Of a DNA stretch of 64,000 nt, positions 1 to 8,700 are shown one piece after another. The notes beneath the pieces were generated by a model, which saw only the letters and a list, made by a program, of their open reading frames with translations, searched no databases and was not told where the DNA came from. Source of the DNA: Chitinophagaceae bacterium LGM1. GTDB taxonomy: Bacteria; Bacteroidota; Bacteroidia; Chitinophagales; Chitinophagaceae. The DNA is taken from assembly GCA_018604165.1 (NCBI GenBank), contig CP075895.1, positions 3,033,001-3,097,000 of the forward strand, read 5' to 3'. Each line of letters opens with the position of its first letter. Positions within the stretch are counted from its first letter, which is position 1. The position numbers and the translations under genes are program-made.

Positions 1-117
1 CAACGGATAGGCTTCATAACGCGCGTCAATACCTTCTGTTGCAAACTTCTTATTGAAGTATGCGGGTGAGAAAGAATGACTAAGCGGATAACCGATAAGG
101 CCGTATAATGCTGCCAT
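1..117 (-). CDS. aroE: Shikimate dehydrogenase, N-terminal part only
   Basis: Reading the minus strand from an ATG at 117 gives 39 codons open to the window edge. The product begins MAALYGLIGYPLSHSFSP, which is the N-terminal substrate-binding signature of shikimate dehydrogenase (G-x-P-x-x-H-S-x-S-P). The enzyme reduces 3-dehydroshikimate with NADPH in the chorismate pathway in the cytoplasm. The gene lies 61 bases downstream of the ComA-like gene on the same strand, but a hairpin lies between them, so they may not be fully co-transcribed. The catalytic Lys and the NADP domain lie outside the window. Confidence 0.85.
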   Translation of the reverse strand, partial: MAALYGLIGYPLSHSFSPAYFNKKFATEGIDARYEAYPL

Positions 118-140
118 GCAGTAAAGATACCTGATGATAT

Positions 141-168
141 GAAAAGAGGCGTACAACTTGTACGCCTC
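141..168 (-). terminator. Hairpin terminator after the ComA-like gene
   Basis: A perfect 11-bp inverted repeat (GAGGCGTACAA / TTGTACGCCTC, 146-168) is followed on the minus strand by a short TTTT run at 145-142. It lies 10 bases past the stop of the gene ending at 179 and upstream of the aroE start. The U-tract is short, so it may be an attenuator rather than a full stop. Confidence 0.6.
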
Positions 169-178
169 AGCTATTGTA

Positions 179-952
179 TTAGTTGTTTGAATCTGTATTC
201 AGATACAGATGGAATGTATCTCCTCGTAATCCTACACGCATAGCTTCCAGCGGTATTACTTCGTTGGGGGCAATATTGCCGAGGTTTACGTTTGCACCCA
301 ATAACTCCTGAAAGTACACCTGCTGTGCTTTTTGCGGTGCTTCCCAAATGATTTTCTCATAAGGTATCTGTGTCAGTATCTCTTGCACCAAACCTTCGCG
401 CACCTCTCCACTACCACGATAGATGCCCACATTACCCGCTTCGCGCGCTTCGGCTATTACATAAGTAGAGCCTGCTTCCAGTTCGGCACGCATTAGCTCA
501 ATCCACTTGTAGGGTGGTATGATGTGAGCCGCGTCCTTAGAGCCTACTTCTGACAATACAGTAACATGCTTAGCCAGTTTCTCAATATAGCCGCATTTTT
601 CGGTATGGGGTATAGTTATAGAACCGTCAGACACCTCTACGTGTCGCAGGCCATATTCTTTTATTACATTCAGGTAGTCGTCAAACTGTCCGCGTATCAA
701 AAAGGCTTCAAACAGTGTGCCGCCAAAGTAAACGGGTATGCCATGTGCCTGGTATATATCTATCTTCTCGCGCAGGTTGTTGGTAACAAAAGCGGTACCG
801 AAGCCAAATTTTACGATGTCAACATACGGTGCGGCAACAGATAAGAAATTCTTAACCTCATCCAGTCCCATGCCCTTGTCCATCACCATCGTTAAGCCAT
901 ACTGGCGCGGTTGTTGGGTACGTTCAGGCAGGTTTTTCAAATGAAAATTCAT
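179..952 (-). CDS. Phosphosulfolactate synthase (ComA) family protein
   Basis: The 257-residue protein matches the (2R)-phospho-3-sulfolactate synthase family, a TIM barrel that adds sulfite to phosphoenolpyruvate. Visible family blocks are VDIVKFGFGTA (about 44-54), GIPVYFGGTLFEAF (about 71-84), VEVSDGSI (about 105-112) and VIAEAREAGNVGIY (about 165-178). The length is normal for the family. In archaea the reaction starts coenzyme M synthesis. Its product in Bacteroidota is not evident from this locus, and no other sulfolactate genes are visible here. It is transcribed towards aroE. The family is confident; the physiological role is inference. Confidence 0.85.
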   Translation of the reverse strand: MNFHLKNLPERTQQPRQYGLTMVMDKGMGLDEVKNFLSVAAPYVDIVKFGFGTAFVTNNLREKIDIYQAHGIPVYFGGTLFEAFLIRGQFDDYLNVIKEYGLRHVEVSDGSITIPHTEKCGYIEKLAKHVTVLSEVGSKDAAHIIPPYKWIELMRAELEAGSTYVIAEAREAGNVGIYRGSGEVREGLVQEILTQIPYEKIIWEAPQKAQQVYFQELLGANVNLGNIAPNEVIPLEAMRVGLRGDTFHLYLNTDSNN

Positions 953-1054
953 GCGTCTTGGTTTTGTCTAATCAACAACAAATGTACATCTTTAACGACT
1001 GTATGTACAAAAATGAATTTTTCACTTGTATATTAGCATAATATTTTCAGGCTT

Positions 1055-1348
1055 ATGAAACGCAATGTTCCATTATTAGGTTTTGTAATAGGTGCAATAC
1101 TGCCTTTGTTAGGTATGTTCATTGTGTACCTGATATTGTTTCAGGGTGTAGATTTTAATGAGTTCCTGAAAGGCTTGCGACATCAACCATCACAAGCAGC
1201 TAAAGTTATCAGCCTTGGTATTCTTATTAATGTCATTCCTTTTATATTTTATACAAACAAACGCCTCGACCTGACAGCAAGGGGCATCTTTATTGCCACC
1301 ATGCTTTATGCAGTATTTATGCTGCTCATAAAGTTTGTATGGAGCTGA
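1055..1348 (+). CDS. Small integral membrane protein upstream of lpxB
   Basis: The 97-residue protein has three hydrophobic stretches, at about 7-29, 50-66 and 75-95, separated by short charged loops, so it is probably a three-helix inner-membrane protein. It has no signal peptidase site and no recognised catalytic motif. Its stop codon (1346-1348) is one base from the lpxB start at 1350, so the two are almost certainly co-transcribed and translationally coupled. That suggests an envelope role, but I do not recognise a function. Confidence 0.75.
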   Translation: MKRNVPLLGFVIGAILPLLGMFIVYLILFQGVDFNEFLKGLRHQPSQAAKVISLGILINVIPFIFYTNKRLDLTARGIFIATMLYAVFMLLIKFVWS

Positions 1349-1349
1349 T

Positions 1350-2444
1350 ATGCGTTATTACATTATAGCAGGCGAAGCCAGTGGCGACTTACACGGCAGC
1401 AACCTTATCAAAGCCATCCACCGAAAAGACACGCAGGCAGATATACGCTGCTGGGGTGGCGATAAAATGCAGGCAGCAGGCGCTACAATCATCAAGCATT
1501 ATCGTGACCTTGCTTTCATGGGTTTTGTAGAAGTGCTGATGCACTTACGTACCATCATCCGCAATATAGACTTCTGTAAAAAAGATATTACAGCCTACAA
1601 ACCCGATGTATTGGTACTGATAGACTACCCGGGCTTCAATATGCGCATAGCCGAATGGGCAAAACAACAGGGGATAAAAATTGTGTACTACATATCTCCA
1701 CAAGTATGGGCATGGAAAGAAAACCGTGTACACAAACTGAAACGCGATGTGGACAGGATGCTGGTGATACTGCCTTTTGAGGTGGACTTTTATAAGAAGT
1801 GGAACTACGAAGTAGATTATGTAGGCCACCCGCTGATACAAGTAGTAGAGGATGAACTGAAAACACCACCTGTAAAGCTTTCGGACAAACCCATTATAGC
1901 ACTACTACCGGGCAGCCGTGCGCAAGAGATAAAAGTGAAGCTGCCCATCATGCTGCAAGCGGTAAAGCATTATCCCGATTATCAATTCATTGTAGCACAG
2001 GCACCATCATTGCCAGATGCTATATATACCAACATCATCGGCAAGCAGAACGTATTGCTTGCCAAGGGACAGACATACAACCTGCTGAAACAGGCAACAG
2101 CCGCATTGGTAACAAGTGGTACCGCAACTTTAGAAACCGCCCTGTTTGGCGTACCCGAAGTGGTTTGTTATAAAGGCAACCCCATATCTTATCAACTGGC
2201 AAAGCGGCTGATAAAAGTAAAATACATATCGCTGGTGAACCTGATAATGGATAAGCCTGTGATAACCGAACTTATACAAGCCAACCTGAACGAAGCTATG
2301 CTGAAACAAGAGCTTGACAAACTACTGCACAACCCGCAACACATAAGCAAGCTGAAAGAAGACTACAAACAACTATGGCATTTGCTAGGCGATAAAAACG
2401 CTTCTGAAAATGCTGCGGATGCGATATTAGAATTGATACAATAA
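1350..2444 (+). CDS. lpxB: Lipid-A-disaccharide synthase
   Basis: LpxB joins UDP-2,3-diacylglucosamine and lipid X to form the lipid A disaccharide at the inner face of the inner membrane. The family blocks are clear: MRYYIIAGEASGDLHGS at the N-terminus, YISPQVWAWKENRV (about 114-127), a YVGHPL block (about 156-161), the LLPGSRAQEI nucleotide-sugar segment and TSGTATLETAL near residue 260. I use ATG 1350 rather than 1335 because 1350 gives the family's normal N-terminus and sits just after the stop of the upstream gene. The protein is 364 residues, normal for the family. A strong hairpin begins on the stop codon. Confidence 0.96.
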   Translation: MRYYIIAGEASGDLHGSNLIKAIHRKDTQADIRCWGGDKMQAAGATIIKHYRDLAFMGFVEVLMHLRTIIRNIDFCKKDITAYKPDVLVLIDYPGFNMRIAEWAKQQGIKIVYYISPQVWAWKENRVHKLKRDVDRMLVILPFEVDFYKKWNYEVDYVGHPLIQVVEDELKTPPVKLSDKPIIALLPGSRAQEIKVKLPIMLQAVKHYPDYQFIVAQAPSLPDAIYTNIIGKQNVLLAKGQTYNLLKQATAALVTSGTATLETALFGVPEVVCYKGNPISYQLAKRLIKVKYISLVNLIMDKPVITELIQANLNEAMLKQELDKLLHNPQHISKLKEDYKQLWHLLGDKNASENAADAILELIQ

Positions 2445-2477
2445 ACAAAGCCACCTGATAGGTGGCTTTGTTTATTG
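2439..2477. terminator. Bidirectional terminator at lpxB stop
   Basis: An 18-bp perfect inverted repeat with a 3-base loop runs from 2439 to 2477, with arm halves AACAAAGCCACCT and AGGTGGCTTTGTT. It overlaps the lpxB TAA and abuts the left att repeat. In the island-free chromosome it would lie just past the 3' end of tRNA-Ala(GGC) on the other strand, so it probably ended both convergent transcripts. Confidence 0.85.
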
Positions 2478-2490
2478 GTGGAGAATAACG
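2478..2490. repeat. Left island attachment repeat (att core)
   Basis: GTGGAGAATAACG is identical to 11655-11667, where it forms the last 12 bases of tRNA-Ala plus one flanking base. Here it continues into TTCTCC, making the palindrome GGAGAA-TAACG-TTCTCC (2480-2496), a typical tyrosine-recombinase core: two inverted arms around a 5-base crossover. The two copies bound the AT-rich island, and the integrase starts 115 bases inside. Confidence 0.85.
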
Positions 2491-2562
2491 TTCTCCAATA
2501 AAAAATAATGATATTGATTATCAATACTTTATAACAAAATATAGATAATATCGGAACAAAAT

Positions 2563-2598
2563 GTTTTACTCGTGTTTTACTCTTAGTTTTGAGTAAAA
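2563..2598 (+). promoter_or_regulatory. Paired GTTTTACTC repeats upstream of integrase
   Basis: GTTTTACTC occurs at 2563-2571 and 2574-2582, one helical turn apart, and TTTTACTC (2575-2582) pairs with GAGTAAAA (2591-2598) as an 8-bp inverted repeat just before the integrase start. A similar pair, GTTTTACAC, lies near the right end at 11575-11596. The placement inside both att cores suits integrase arm-type binding sites. It may also autoregulate int. The role is inferred. Confidence 0.5.
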
Positions 2599-2605
2599 AT
2601 TCCAG

Positions 2606-4105
2606 ATGGGAAAAACAACCTTTACACCAGTATTAAAAAAGAAATATTCAACAGATAAGACTGGTATTATTAATATCAGAATTACTCAAAATAGAATATC
2701 TAAATACGAGTCATTAGGAATTTCACTCAAGGAACGATTTTGGAACAATAACGGGAAAGATATTGAAAGTAAATTAAGAGTTAATCGTGATTTTGATGAA
2801 AATCACCGAATGTCAATAATAAGTACTGTAAATCTTTCCATTGATAAACTAAAGAAAACACACAAAATTTCTGGTGATATTAATATCACAATTAGTAACA
2901 AAAGAAATTCATTCCTTTCTCAATTAGATGGATTTATTAAATTCTTAGAATCAAGAATGAAAATAGGTAGTTCCAAAAAATATAAGACTACACGTTTTCA
3001 TATACTCAAATACTTGAAAAGTATAGATAAGTCCGATTTGACATTTACGGAATTAACTAGTTTGTTTATTGAAAATTTTGAAACATATTTATTAAACCAA
3101 AAAATAAGTTTTAACACAACCAAAAACTATATCAATTGTATAAAAAGGGTTTACACAAAATGTGTTGGTAATGGAGAATACACACCTCACTTAGACCCTT
3201 TTGTAAATTTTAAGAATAAAAAAGTAATAGTCAAGAAAGTGTTCTTAGAAAAGAAACACGTTGAAAAAATATTACGAACTAGATTTGACAAAAGTGATAG
3301 TTTGTTCAATGTCAGAAACTATTTTCTATTTCAAGTATTTGGTCAAGGGTTAAGAGTTAGTGATTTGTTGACATTGAGATTTAGTAATGTTATCGAGGGG
3401 AATATCACATTCAATCAGTATAAGACGAAGAAAGAACACACAGTATTCCTTACTCCAGTATTAATGTGGATACTTAAAGATTATATCAACTCGAAGGAGG
3501 TGACTAAAATTATTAGTGTAAAGTATAAGTATAAATTCAATGGTATAGATTATTCAGAAAAGTTTGAAGACATACTTACTAGATACAATCTAATTGTAGG
3601 TAGATACATCGAAACTCCACTGAATAAAAAGGATGAGAGAAATAGAACTTTTACTGATATAGAAAATTTGAAGAAAATAGTAGAACAAGTATTAAGTAAA
3701 GTTTCTGATTCACTAAAAATTGAACTACACAAATACTCTAAAGAACATAGGAATGAATTTATTTTCCCAATTGTTAATCCACAGATTTTTGATAATGTTG
3801 TCTTTAATGAGAATACTAATCTAGATAAAACTCAATACAATCATTTACAATCGAGAACTACTGTTTATAATAAACAACTTAAAGTCTTACAGAAAAAGTG
3901 TGATATTGACATAACACTTACATCTCATATTCCTAGACACACTTACACTAATTTAATGATACAAAATGACGGTGATGTGTACGAGATATCCAAAAGTTTA
4001 GGTCACCAGGGAATTAATACGACCGATAAGTATATCAGTATATTAAAAGGAAAAATTGAAAATAGTAACAAAGATCTTGGAGAAACTTTCACAAAGTTTT
4101 TATAA
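2606..4105 (+). CDS. Tyrosine recombinase, island integrase
   Basis: This 499-residue site-specific recombinase has the Bacteroidota architecture: an arm-DNA-binding domain (about 7-60), a SAM-like core-binding domain (about 100-200) and a catalytic domain. The catalytic set is visible as R250 (GQGLRVSDLL), K273/K275, H441-x-x-R444 (SHIPRHTYTN), H467 (SLGHQG) and Y476 (DKYISIL). A long insertion of roughly 130 residues separates the Lys strand from the HxxR block, which makes it longer than most of this family. It sits next to the left att repeat and reads into the island, so it is the likely enzyme for insertion in the tRNA gene. Its coding sequence overlaps the convergent gene at 4100 by six bases. 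Confidence 0.92.
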   Translation: MGKTTFTPVLKKKYSTDKTGIINIRITQNRISKYESLGISLKERFWNNNGKDIESKLRVNRDFDENHRMSIISTVNLSIDKLKKTHKISGDINITISNKRNSFLSQLDGFIKFLESRMKIGSSKKYKTTRFHILKYLKSIDKSDLTFTELTSLFIENFETYLLNQKISFNTTKNYINCIKRVYTKCVGNGEYTPHLDPFVNFKNKKVIVKKVFLEKKHVEKILRTRFDKSDSLFNVRNYFLFQVFGQGLRVSDLLTLRFSNVIEGNITFNQYKTKKEHTVFLTPVLMWILKDYINSKEVTKIISVKYKYKFNGIDYSEKFEDILTRYNLIVGRYIETPLNKKDERNRTFTDIENLKKIVEQVLSKVSDSLKIELHKYSKEHRNEFIFPIVNPQIFDNVVFNENTNLDKTQYNHLQSRTTVYNKQLKVLQKKCDIDITLTSHIPRHTYTNLMIQNDGDVYEISKSLGHQGINTTDKYISILKGKIENSNKDLGETFTKFL

Positions 4106-4309
4106 CCCTGTGAAGTTTATCACATCATCCAATCGATTTTCAAGGTTGATTAAATCACCTAAATACCCCCAGTTATAGGAGTTTTTATCGAAGTATTGTC
4201 TATGTTTTCTTAATACTCTCTTTAATCGTTGTAATTTCTTTTCAACGTCTTTACTTTTTTGATAATACCTGTTCTGTAATTCTAAATTCATCTTATTGTA
4301 TTTTATCAT
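4100..4309 (-). CDS. Small basic protein coupled to second recombinase
   Basis: The 69-residue Lys/Arg-rich product has a probable helix or coiled coil at about 10-40. Its ATG overlaps the stop of the short recombinase (TAATG at 4311-4307), so translation is probably coupled and the two proteins may act together. An internal ATG at codon 7 is an alternative start. I recognise no family. By position it could be a recombinase accessory or excision factor, but nothing in the sequence proves that. Confidence 0.55.
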   Translation of the reverse strand: MIKYNKMNLELQNRYYQKSKDVEKKLQRLKRVLRKHRQYFDKNSYNWGYLGDLINLENRLDDVINFTGL

Positions 4310-4899
4310 TATAAACTTAAACTATCGTAAACATCGTGTATCTCTTGTTCTCTAATTCCTAGATACCTTTTCGTTATTGATTGGGAACTATGTCCAAACA
4401 GTTCCATTAATAAAACCATTGATTTATCAGAATAGTTGTTTAGTTCAACTACTCTTCTACCAAGTGTCTTTCTGAAAGTATGGGTTGAAATATTACCTCC
4501 CACCTTAACCTTATATCTTTTGAATAACTCTTTCAACTTCACATTTACATAGGATTTATCTATCGGTTTAGTCCCGTACTTGTTGATGAATATGAACTCA
4601 GAATAGTCTTTTAAACCCTGTTTTTTGACTATCCTTTCGATGATCTCCCTCAAGTCAGGGTTTACCTTTATACTTCGTTGTTTTTTCGTCTTTTTCTCTT
4701 GTATTGAGATTACTTCCCGGTGTAGTATATCCTGATACCTGAGATTGAGTAAGTCTGATATTCTGAGACCAGTGAATACCCCAATAGATATTAAAAGACA
4801 AAATTTGTATTCTTCGTCCTTTTCCAATCTTGTAATGAATGAAACAAAGTCATTCCACTCCATGTAACTAGTTGTCGTTTTTTGTCCTTCCAAACTCAT
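4309..4899 (-). CDS. Catalytic-domain-only tyrosine recombinase
   Basis: The 196-residue protein is essentially just a phage-integrase catalytic domain. All active-site residues are present: R46 (TGLRISDLL), K69/K70, H140-x-x-R143 (STHTFRKTLG), H170 (LFGHSSQSIT) and Y179 (RYLGI). No core-binding or arm-binding domain precedes it, yet it has its own ATG and an intact frame, so it is unlikely to be a decayed fragment. It faces the long integrase convergently, with the small basic gene between. It may serve excision, dimer resolution or an invertible site. Which reaction it performs is unknown. Confidence 0.85.
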   Translation of the reverse strand: MSLEGQKTTTSYMEWNDFVSFITRLEKDEEYKFCLLISIGVFTGLRISDLLNLRYQDILHREVISIQEKKTKKQRSIKVNPDLREIIERIVKKQGLKDYSEFIFINKYGTKPIDKSYVNVKLKELFKRYKVKVGGNISTHTFRKTLGRRVVELNNYSDKSMVLLMELFGHSSQSITKRYLGIREQEIHDVYDSLSL

Positions 4900-4960
4900 A
4901 ACAAATCCCTGTTTTACTTACTTTTTCATTTAGACGACCAACCTAAGGAGGATTATTGAC

Positions 4961-5098
4961 ATAACCTATACTTTTATCAAAAATTGTATAAAAGTATAAG
5001 TTATGATATATTTGACAATAAAATATTTACTCGAAACCCTTACCCATTAAGGTTTCCAGTAAAAAACTTACACTTTTATCAGAAGTATAAGGTTTTTT
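4961..5098. promoter_or_regulatory. Two related palindromes in a divergent promoter region
   Basis: The 233-base gap between the short recombinase (minus) and the gene at 5133 (plus) holds two imperfect palindromes with the same half-site. The first has arms 4961-4977 and 4988-5004 (ATAACCTATACTTTTAT against ATAAAAGTATAAGTTAT, 16 of 17 matching). The second spans 5061-5098 around ACACTTTTATCAGAAGTATA. Both look like operators of a dimeric regulator. The second ends in a T-run and could instead be a terminator or attenuator. The second is also related to 10806-10824. Confidence 0.5.
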
Positions 5099-5132
5099 GA
5101 AAATTTCCAGATATTTATAATAAAGAAACTAT

Positions 5133-5348
5133 ATGATTAATAAAATAACTCTTGAAGAAATCTCAGAAATGAGTTCTCCTCTTTCCTCTCTAGTCGTTAT
5201 TGGAGAGTATTTCAATTTGATTGAACAAAGAATAAAAGATGGTTACCATGTCCCGGTTTATAATACAAAACTGGATAATGTTCCTCTCAACGTATTAGAG
5301 TCTATTGAAGAATTTAATGAGTTTAAATCAAAATACATTGTTGATTAG
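5133..5348 (+). CDS. Hypothetical 71-residue acidic protein
   Basis: The short product is acidic, with no membrane segment and no cysteine pairs. It is rich in Glu/Asn/Leu and is probably helical. It is one of only three plus-strand genes in the island and lies just after the repeated palindromes, so it may be controlled by them. I recognise no family. The ATG follows an AT-rich leader without a strong ribosome-binding site, which is common in Bacteroidota. The base composition matches the island. Confidence 0.5.
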   Translation: MINKITLEEISEMSSPLSSLVVIGEYFNLIEQRIKDGYHVPVYNTKLDNVPLNVLESIEEFNEFKSKYIVD

Positions 5349-5437
5349 TTAGAATAAGTTGAGGGGTTCAGGAAATATTTTTCATAAGGTCGGTTGATTG
5401 GATAATAATCATCTAAGTTTGACATATATCAGATATC

Positions 5438-5728
5438 ATGGATTATTCAGTCAACCGAATCGAAATTCGACCAGTAGGTAAAAATATAAGTAAAAATACT
5501 GACTACAAGTTAAGGTTTTTTAAAAGTGGGAAAATACCACCTACTATTAATCAACAGTTGACAATTCGTATAACACATAAGGATTTCCTTCCAGACCCTT
5601 TTCCAAATCAACGTAAGGAGATAATAATAAAATTGATTGATAATGTTTCAGGTGAGGAACTTGTACGGAAGTTTTCTGAACCACCAGAGTTTGGTTCGAA
5701 CAGAACTATTGTGATAAAACTACCTTAA
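5438..5728 (+). CDS. Hypothetical 96-residue island protein
   Basis: The product looks like a small beta-rich soluble protein with alternating hydrophobic residues (RIEIRPVG, LTIRITHKDF, EIIIKLIDN, RTIVIKLP) and no signal peptide or transmembrane helix. It lies 89 bases after the gene at 5133 on the same strand and converges on the restriction-modification gene, ending 31 bases before its stop. No family is recognised. A link to the restriction enzyme is possible only by position. Confidence 0.5.
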   Translation: MDYSVNRIEIRPVGKNISKNTDYKLRFFKSGKIPPTINQQLTIRITHKDFLPDPFPNQRKEIIIKLIDNVSGEELVRKFSEPPEFGSNRTIVIKLP

Positions 5729-5759
5729 GTTGAACCACAAGGAAGTCTAATCAAACAAG

Positions 5760-8700
5760 TTACACGTTAGTTGTGTAACTAAAATCCTTTTCAATTAATT
5801 CAATGTCACTGGAGTTTAAAGAATAAATTTTATAAACTTCAGAGTTGAGTTTACTATACAACTCATCTACTTCGAGATTGTTTTTTGTTCTTTCTATTAA
5901 GATATCAACTATTTCTACAACTCTTTTTACTAACTCATCATTCGGTTTAACAATAGGTGTTTCTAATAACGGGTCACTATCTATTTGATAATTCTCACCT
6001 TGTAATTTTCCTTTCTTTTTAAAATAGTAATTTATCACACTCGAGTTCAATAAACCAGTAAGATATTTTAAGTTTATTCGTTTGGATTTTATGACGTTGA
6101 TGGACATCATTACATATGTTGATTCCTCAGTATAAACAAATGTTGGGTATTTACACTTTCTAACTGATAGTATTTTTGGAGTTGGTTTGAAGTACTCTTC
6201 GTCTCTAGACCAATGTAAATGATAGAACTCTAGTCGTCCGTTCTGATTCTCTCTCCTTTGAAACATAATCTCTTTATATTTTTCTAGGTGACTTATCAAA
6301 GTTGGACAGTCGGAATTGTAGTTTGATTTATTGATGTAAATAATATCACGACTACTTTTACCTAAAAAAAATCTGTCCATATCAGATGGTTCATAGACTG
6401 GTTTTAGGTATTTCAATTCAGATTCATTTAGAGTAGGGAAGTGATTTTTCTCAACGACAAATACACCATCCCCAACTTTTATATTTCGTTCCTTTATCTT
6501 GATGTCACTAAAGTTTTTGATGTTACGAGAGTTGACGTAATCAGGATTTGGTACTATACCCTGAACTATTTCATTTTTTTGAAGTTGAAAATTAGAATTT
6601 GAGATTATTTTATTTAAAATAGAGTTATCCTCATCTTTATTAAAGGTGAAATTTTTGTTTAGATATGTATCCCTCTTAAATATTGGATTAAAAATTTCAA
6701 TACCGTCTGATTGATATCCGTTTAAAACATCATCTAATTGATTTGACCCTTTTAACGATTTCGTAATTCTTCTAAAATCAATAGTATAGTTATCGGTTTC
6801 TGTATCTTTCTGAAAAACCATGATCATAGTTTGAATTGATACATCTTCAAATACCATTACGGAACCAAAATCAATTAGTTTAACAATCTTTGAGGAATTT
6901 GTAATTCTGTTTCTGAAATTCTTTCCTCCCTGATTAGTTGTCCAATTATTAGTTGAAATAAATGACAAATACCCTTTGGGTTTTAATAATTCGATACCTA
7001 AACAACCGAAAAGATACCATATATCCATTTTCCCCTGATAACAGGATAAATCTCGTAATCCGTCAAATACCTTTTTATCATCGTTCTCCTTTATATAAGG
7101 TGGGTTACCTATGATGATATCAAACCCCTCGAAATCACCATTCTCATCTAGTACTTCTGAAAATTCATACCTCCACTCAAATGACGATTTATATTTAATA
7201 TTTTCTTCGATTTCCTTAATTCTGTTTTCAATCTTTTTAAGTTCGTTTTCCTTTGATTTAAGTTTATCTAAATCTTCTGGTTTAATTGTTTCCCCAAACT
7301 TTTCTAGATTTTTCAACCCAATCTTAATGTTAGAAATCTGACCTTTAACTTTTGAGTACTGTTTAATTGTATCCTTTTCAATAGTATCTTTAATGTTACT
7401 TCGAATCTCAAGTATAGAGGGTTCAATTTGTGTTTTTTTAATTGTCTTGTCGTTAGTGTTTTTATAATTGTAGACAAGTTCTTTATATTTTTTTATGGAG
7501 TATTTATCCTGTTTAAAAACATCTTTTAAGTCTTCGGTAATTGAATATCTAGATAGAAGAGAATTACCAATCTTTATGTTAATATCAATATTAGGTAATG
7601 TTTCAAGTTCAATGTAATTGGAATCATCGGTATAAAAAGAACTTTTAAGTAATTCAATCCATAACCTCAACCTACAAATCTTCACACTATTACTATTGAT
7701 ATCAACTCCAAATAAACAATTTTCGATTATTTTCTTTTTTTCATTAAAGATCGTTTTTTGAATATTTTGAATGTGTGAGTTTGGTCTTCCATTTTCATTA
7801 ATAAAATATTTTACTTGATCTCCAAATTCATCAAGAATAATAAGTTCGTCATTATTGATATTTATGTTAATAGTATTCAGTCTTTTCCCATTCTCATCAA
7901 TTAAAATACCTAATTCAGATTTTAATTTAATTATTGAATTTAATGTAGATACAAGAAAGTGACCACTTCCAACTGATGGATCACAGATTTTCAAGTTGTC
8001 AATAATCTTATTGGATTCTTCAATAGTAGTGACCTTATCGATAATGTTATACAAGTCATTAACACTAGTACAACTAATGTTATACTTATCATTGAAAATA
8101 TCTAATACTCTTCTTTTTATTGTGTCTTCCGAAAGATAGGTAGTAATAAAAGATGGAGTGAATACACTTCCGTCTTTGTAACCATTAATTTTTTCGAAAA
8201 TGAGTCCTAATACTGAAGAATTTATTAAGTATTTTTTTTGTAAATCATCGTCTATGTTAGAACCGAAGTTGTAAGAATCTAAAAATCTAAGTAAATACTC
8301 TAATGGTTTTAGTTTGACATCTTTCAGTCTTTTACCTGTTGTCTTGTCTTTCAAAATTGTTTTAGAAAAAACATCTACACTCAATGAGTTGTCCAAATTT
8401 GATATTCGTAACAACTTTCGTTCTATTTCTGTAGTCTCAAATAATGAACTATTTAAGTAAGGGATAAAATCAAACTTACTAAACGTATCTCTTCGATTTT
8501 GGGGTTTTTCTGACAGAACCTCAAAAAATAAATTATTCAATACATCGTAATCGTAAATTAAATCTGAGGTAAGAAACTTTTTATTCCTTTTATCACTAAA
8601 ACTTATTAATTGGGATTCTAATAATTTGAGAAATAAAATACGGTTTATCCAAGTAACAACTAATTCGAGAGATAAGTTGAATATTCTTTCTGTATTTGTC

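Noticed and set aside
4309-4899. Short recombinase as a broken integrase pseudogene.
   Set aside because: It has its own ATG, an intact frame and every catalytic residue; no upstream remnant of a core-binding domain is seen.
7111-7341. Plus-strand open frame inside the restriction-modification gene, rich in Ser and Phe.
   Set aside because: It is the antisense shadow of the charged Lys/Glu insert on the minus strand and has no start context of its own.
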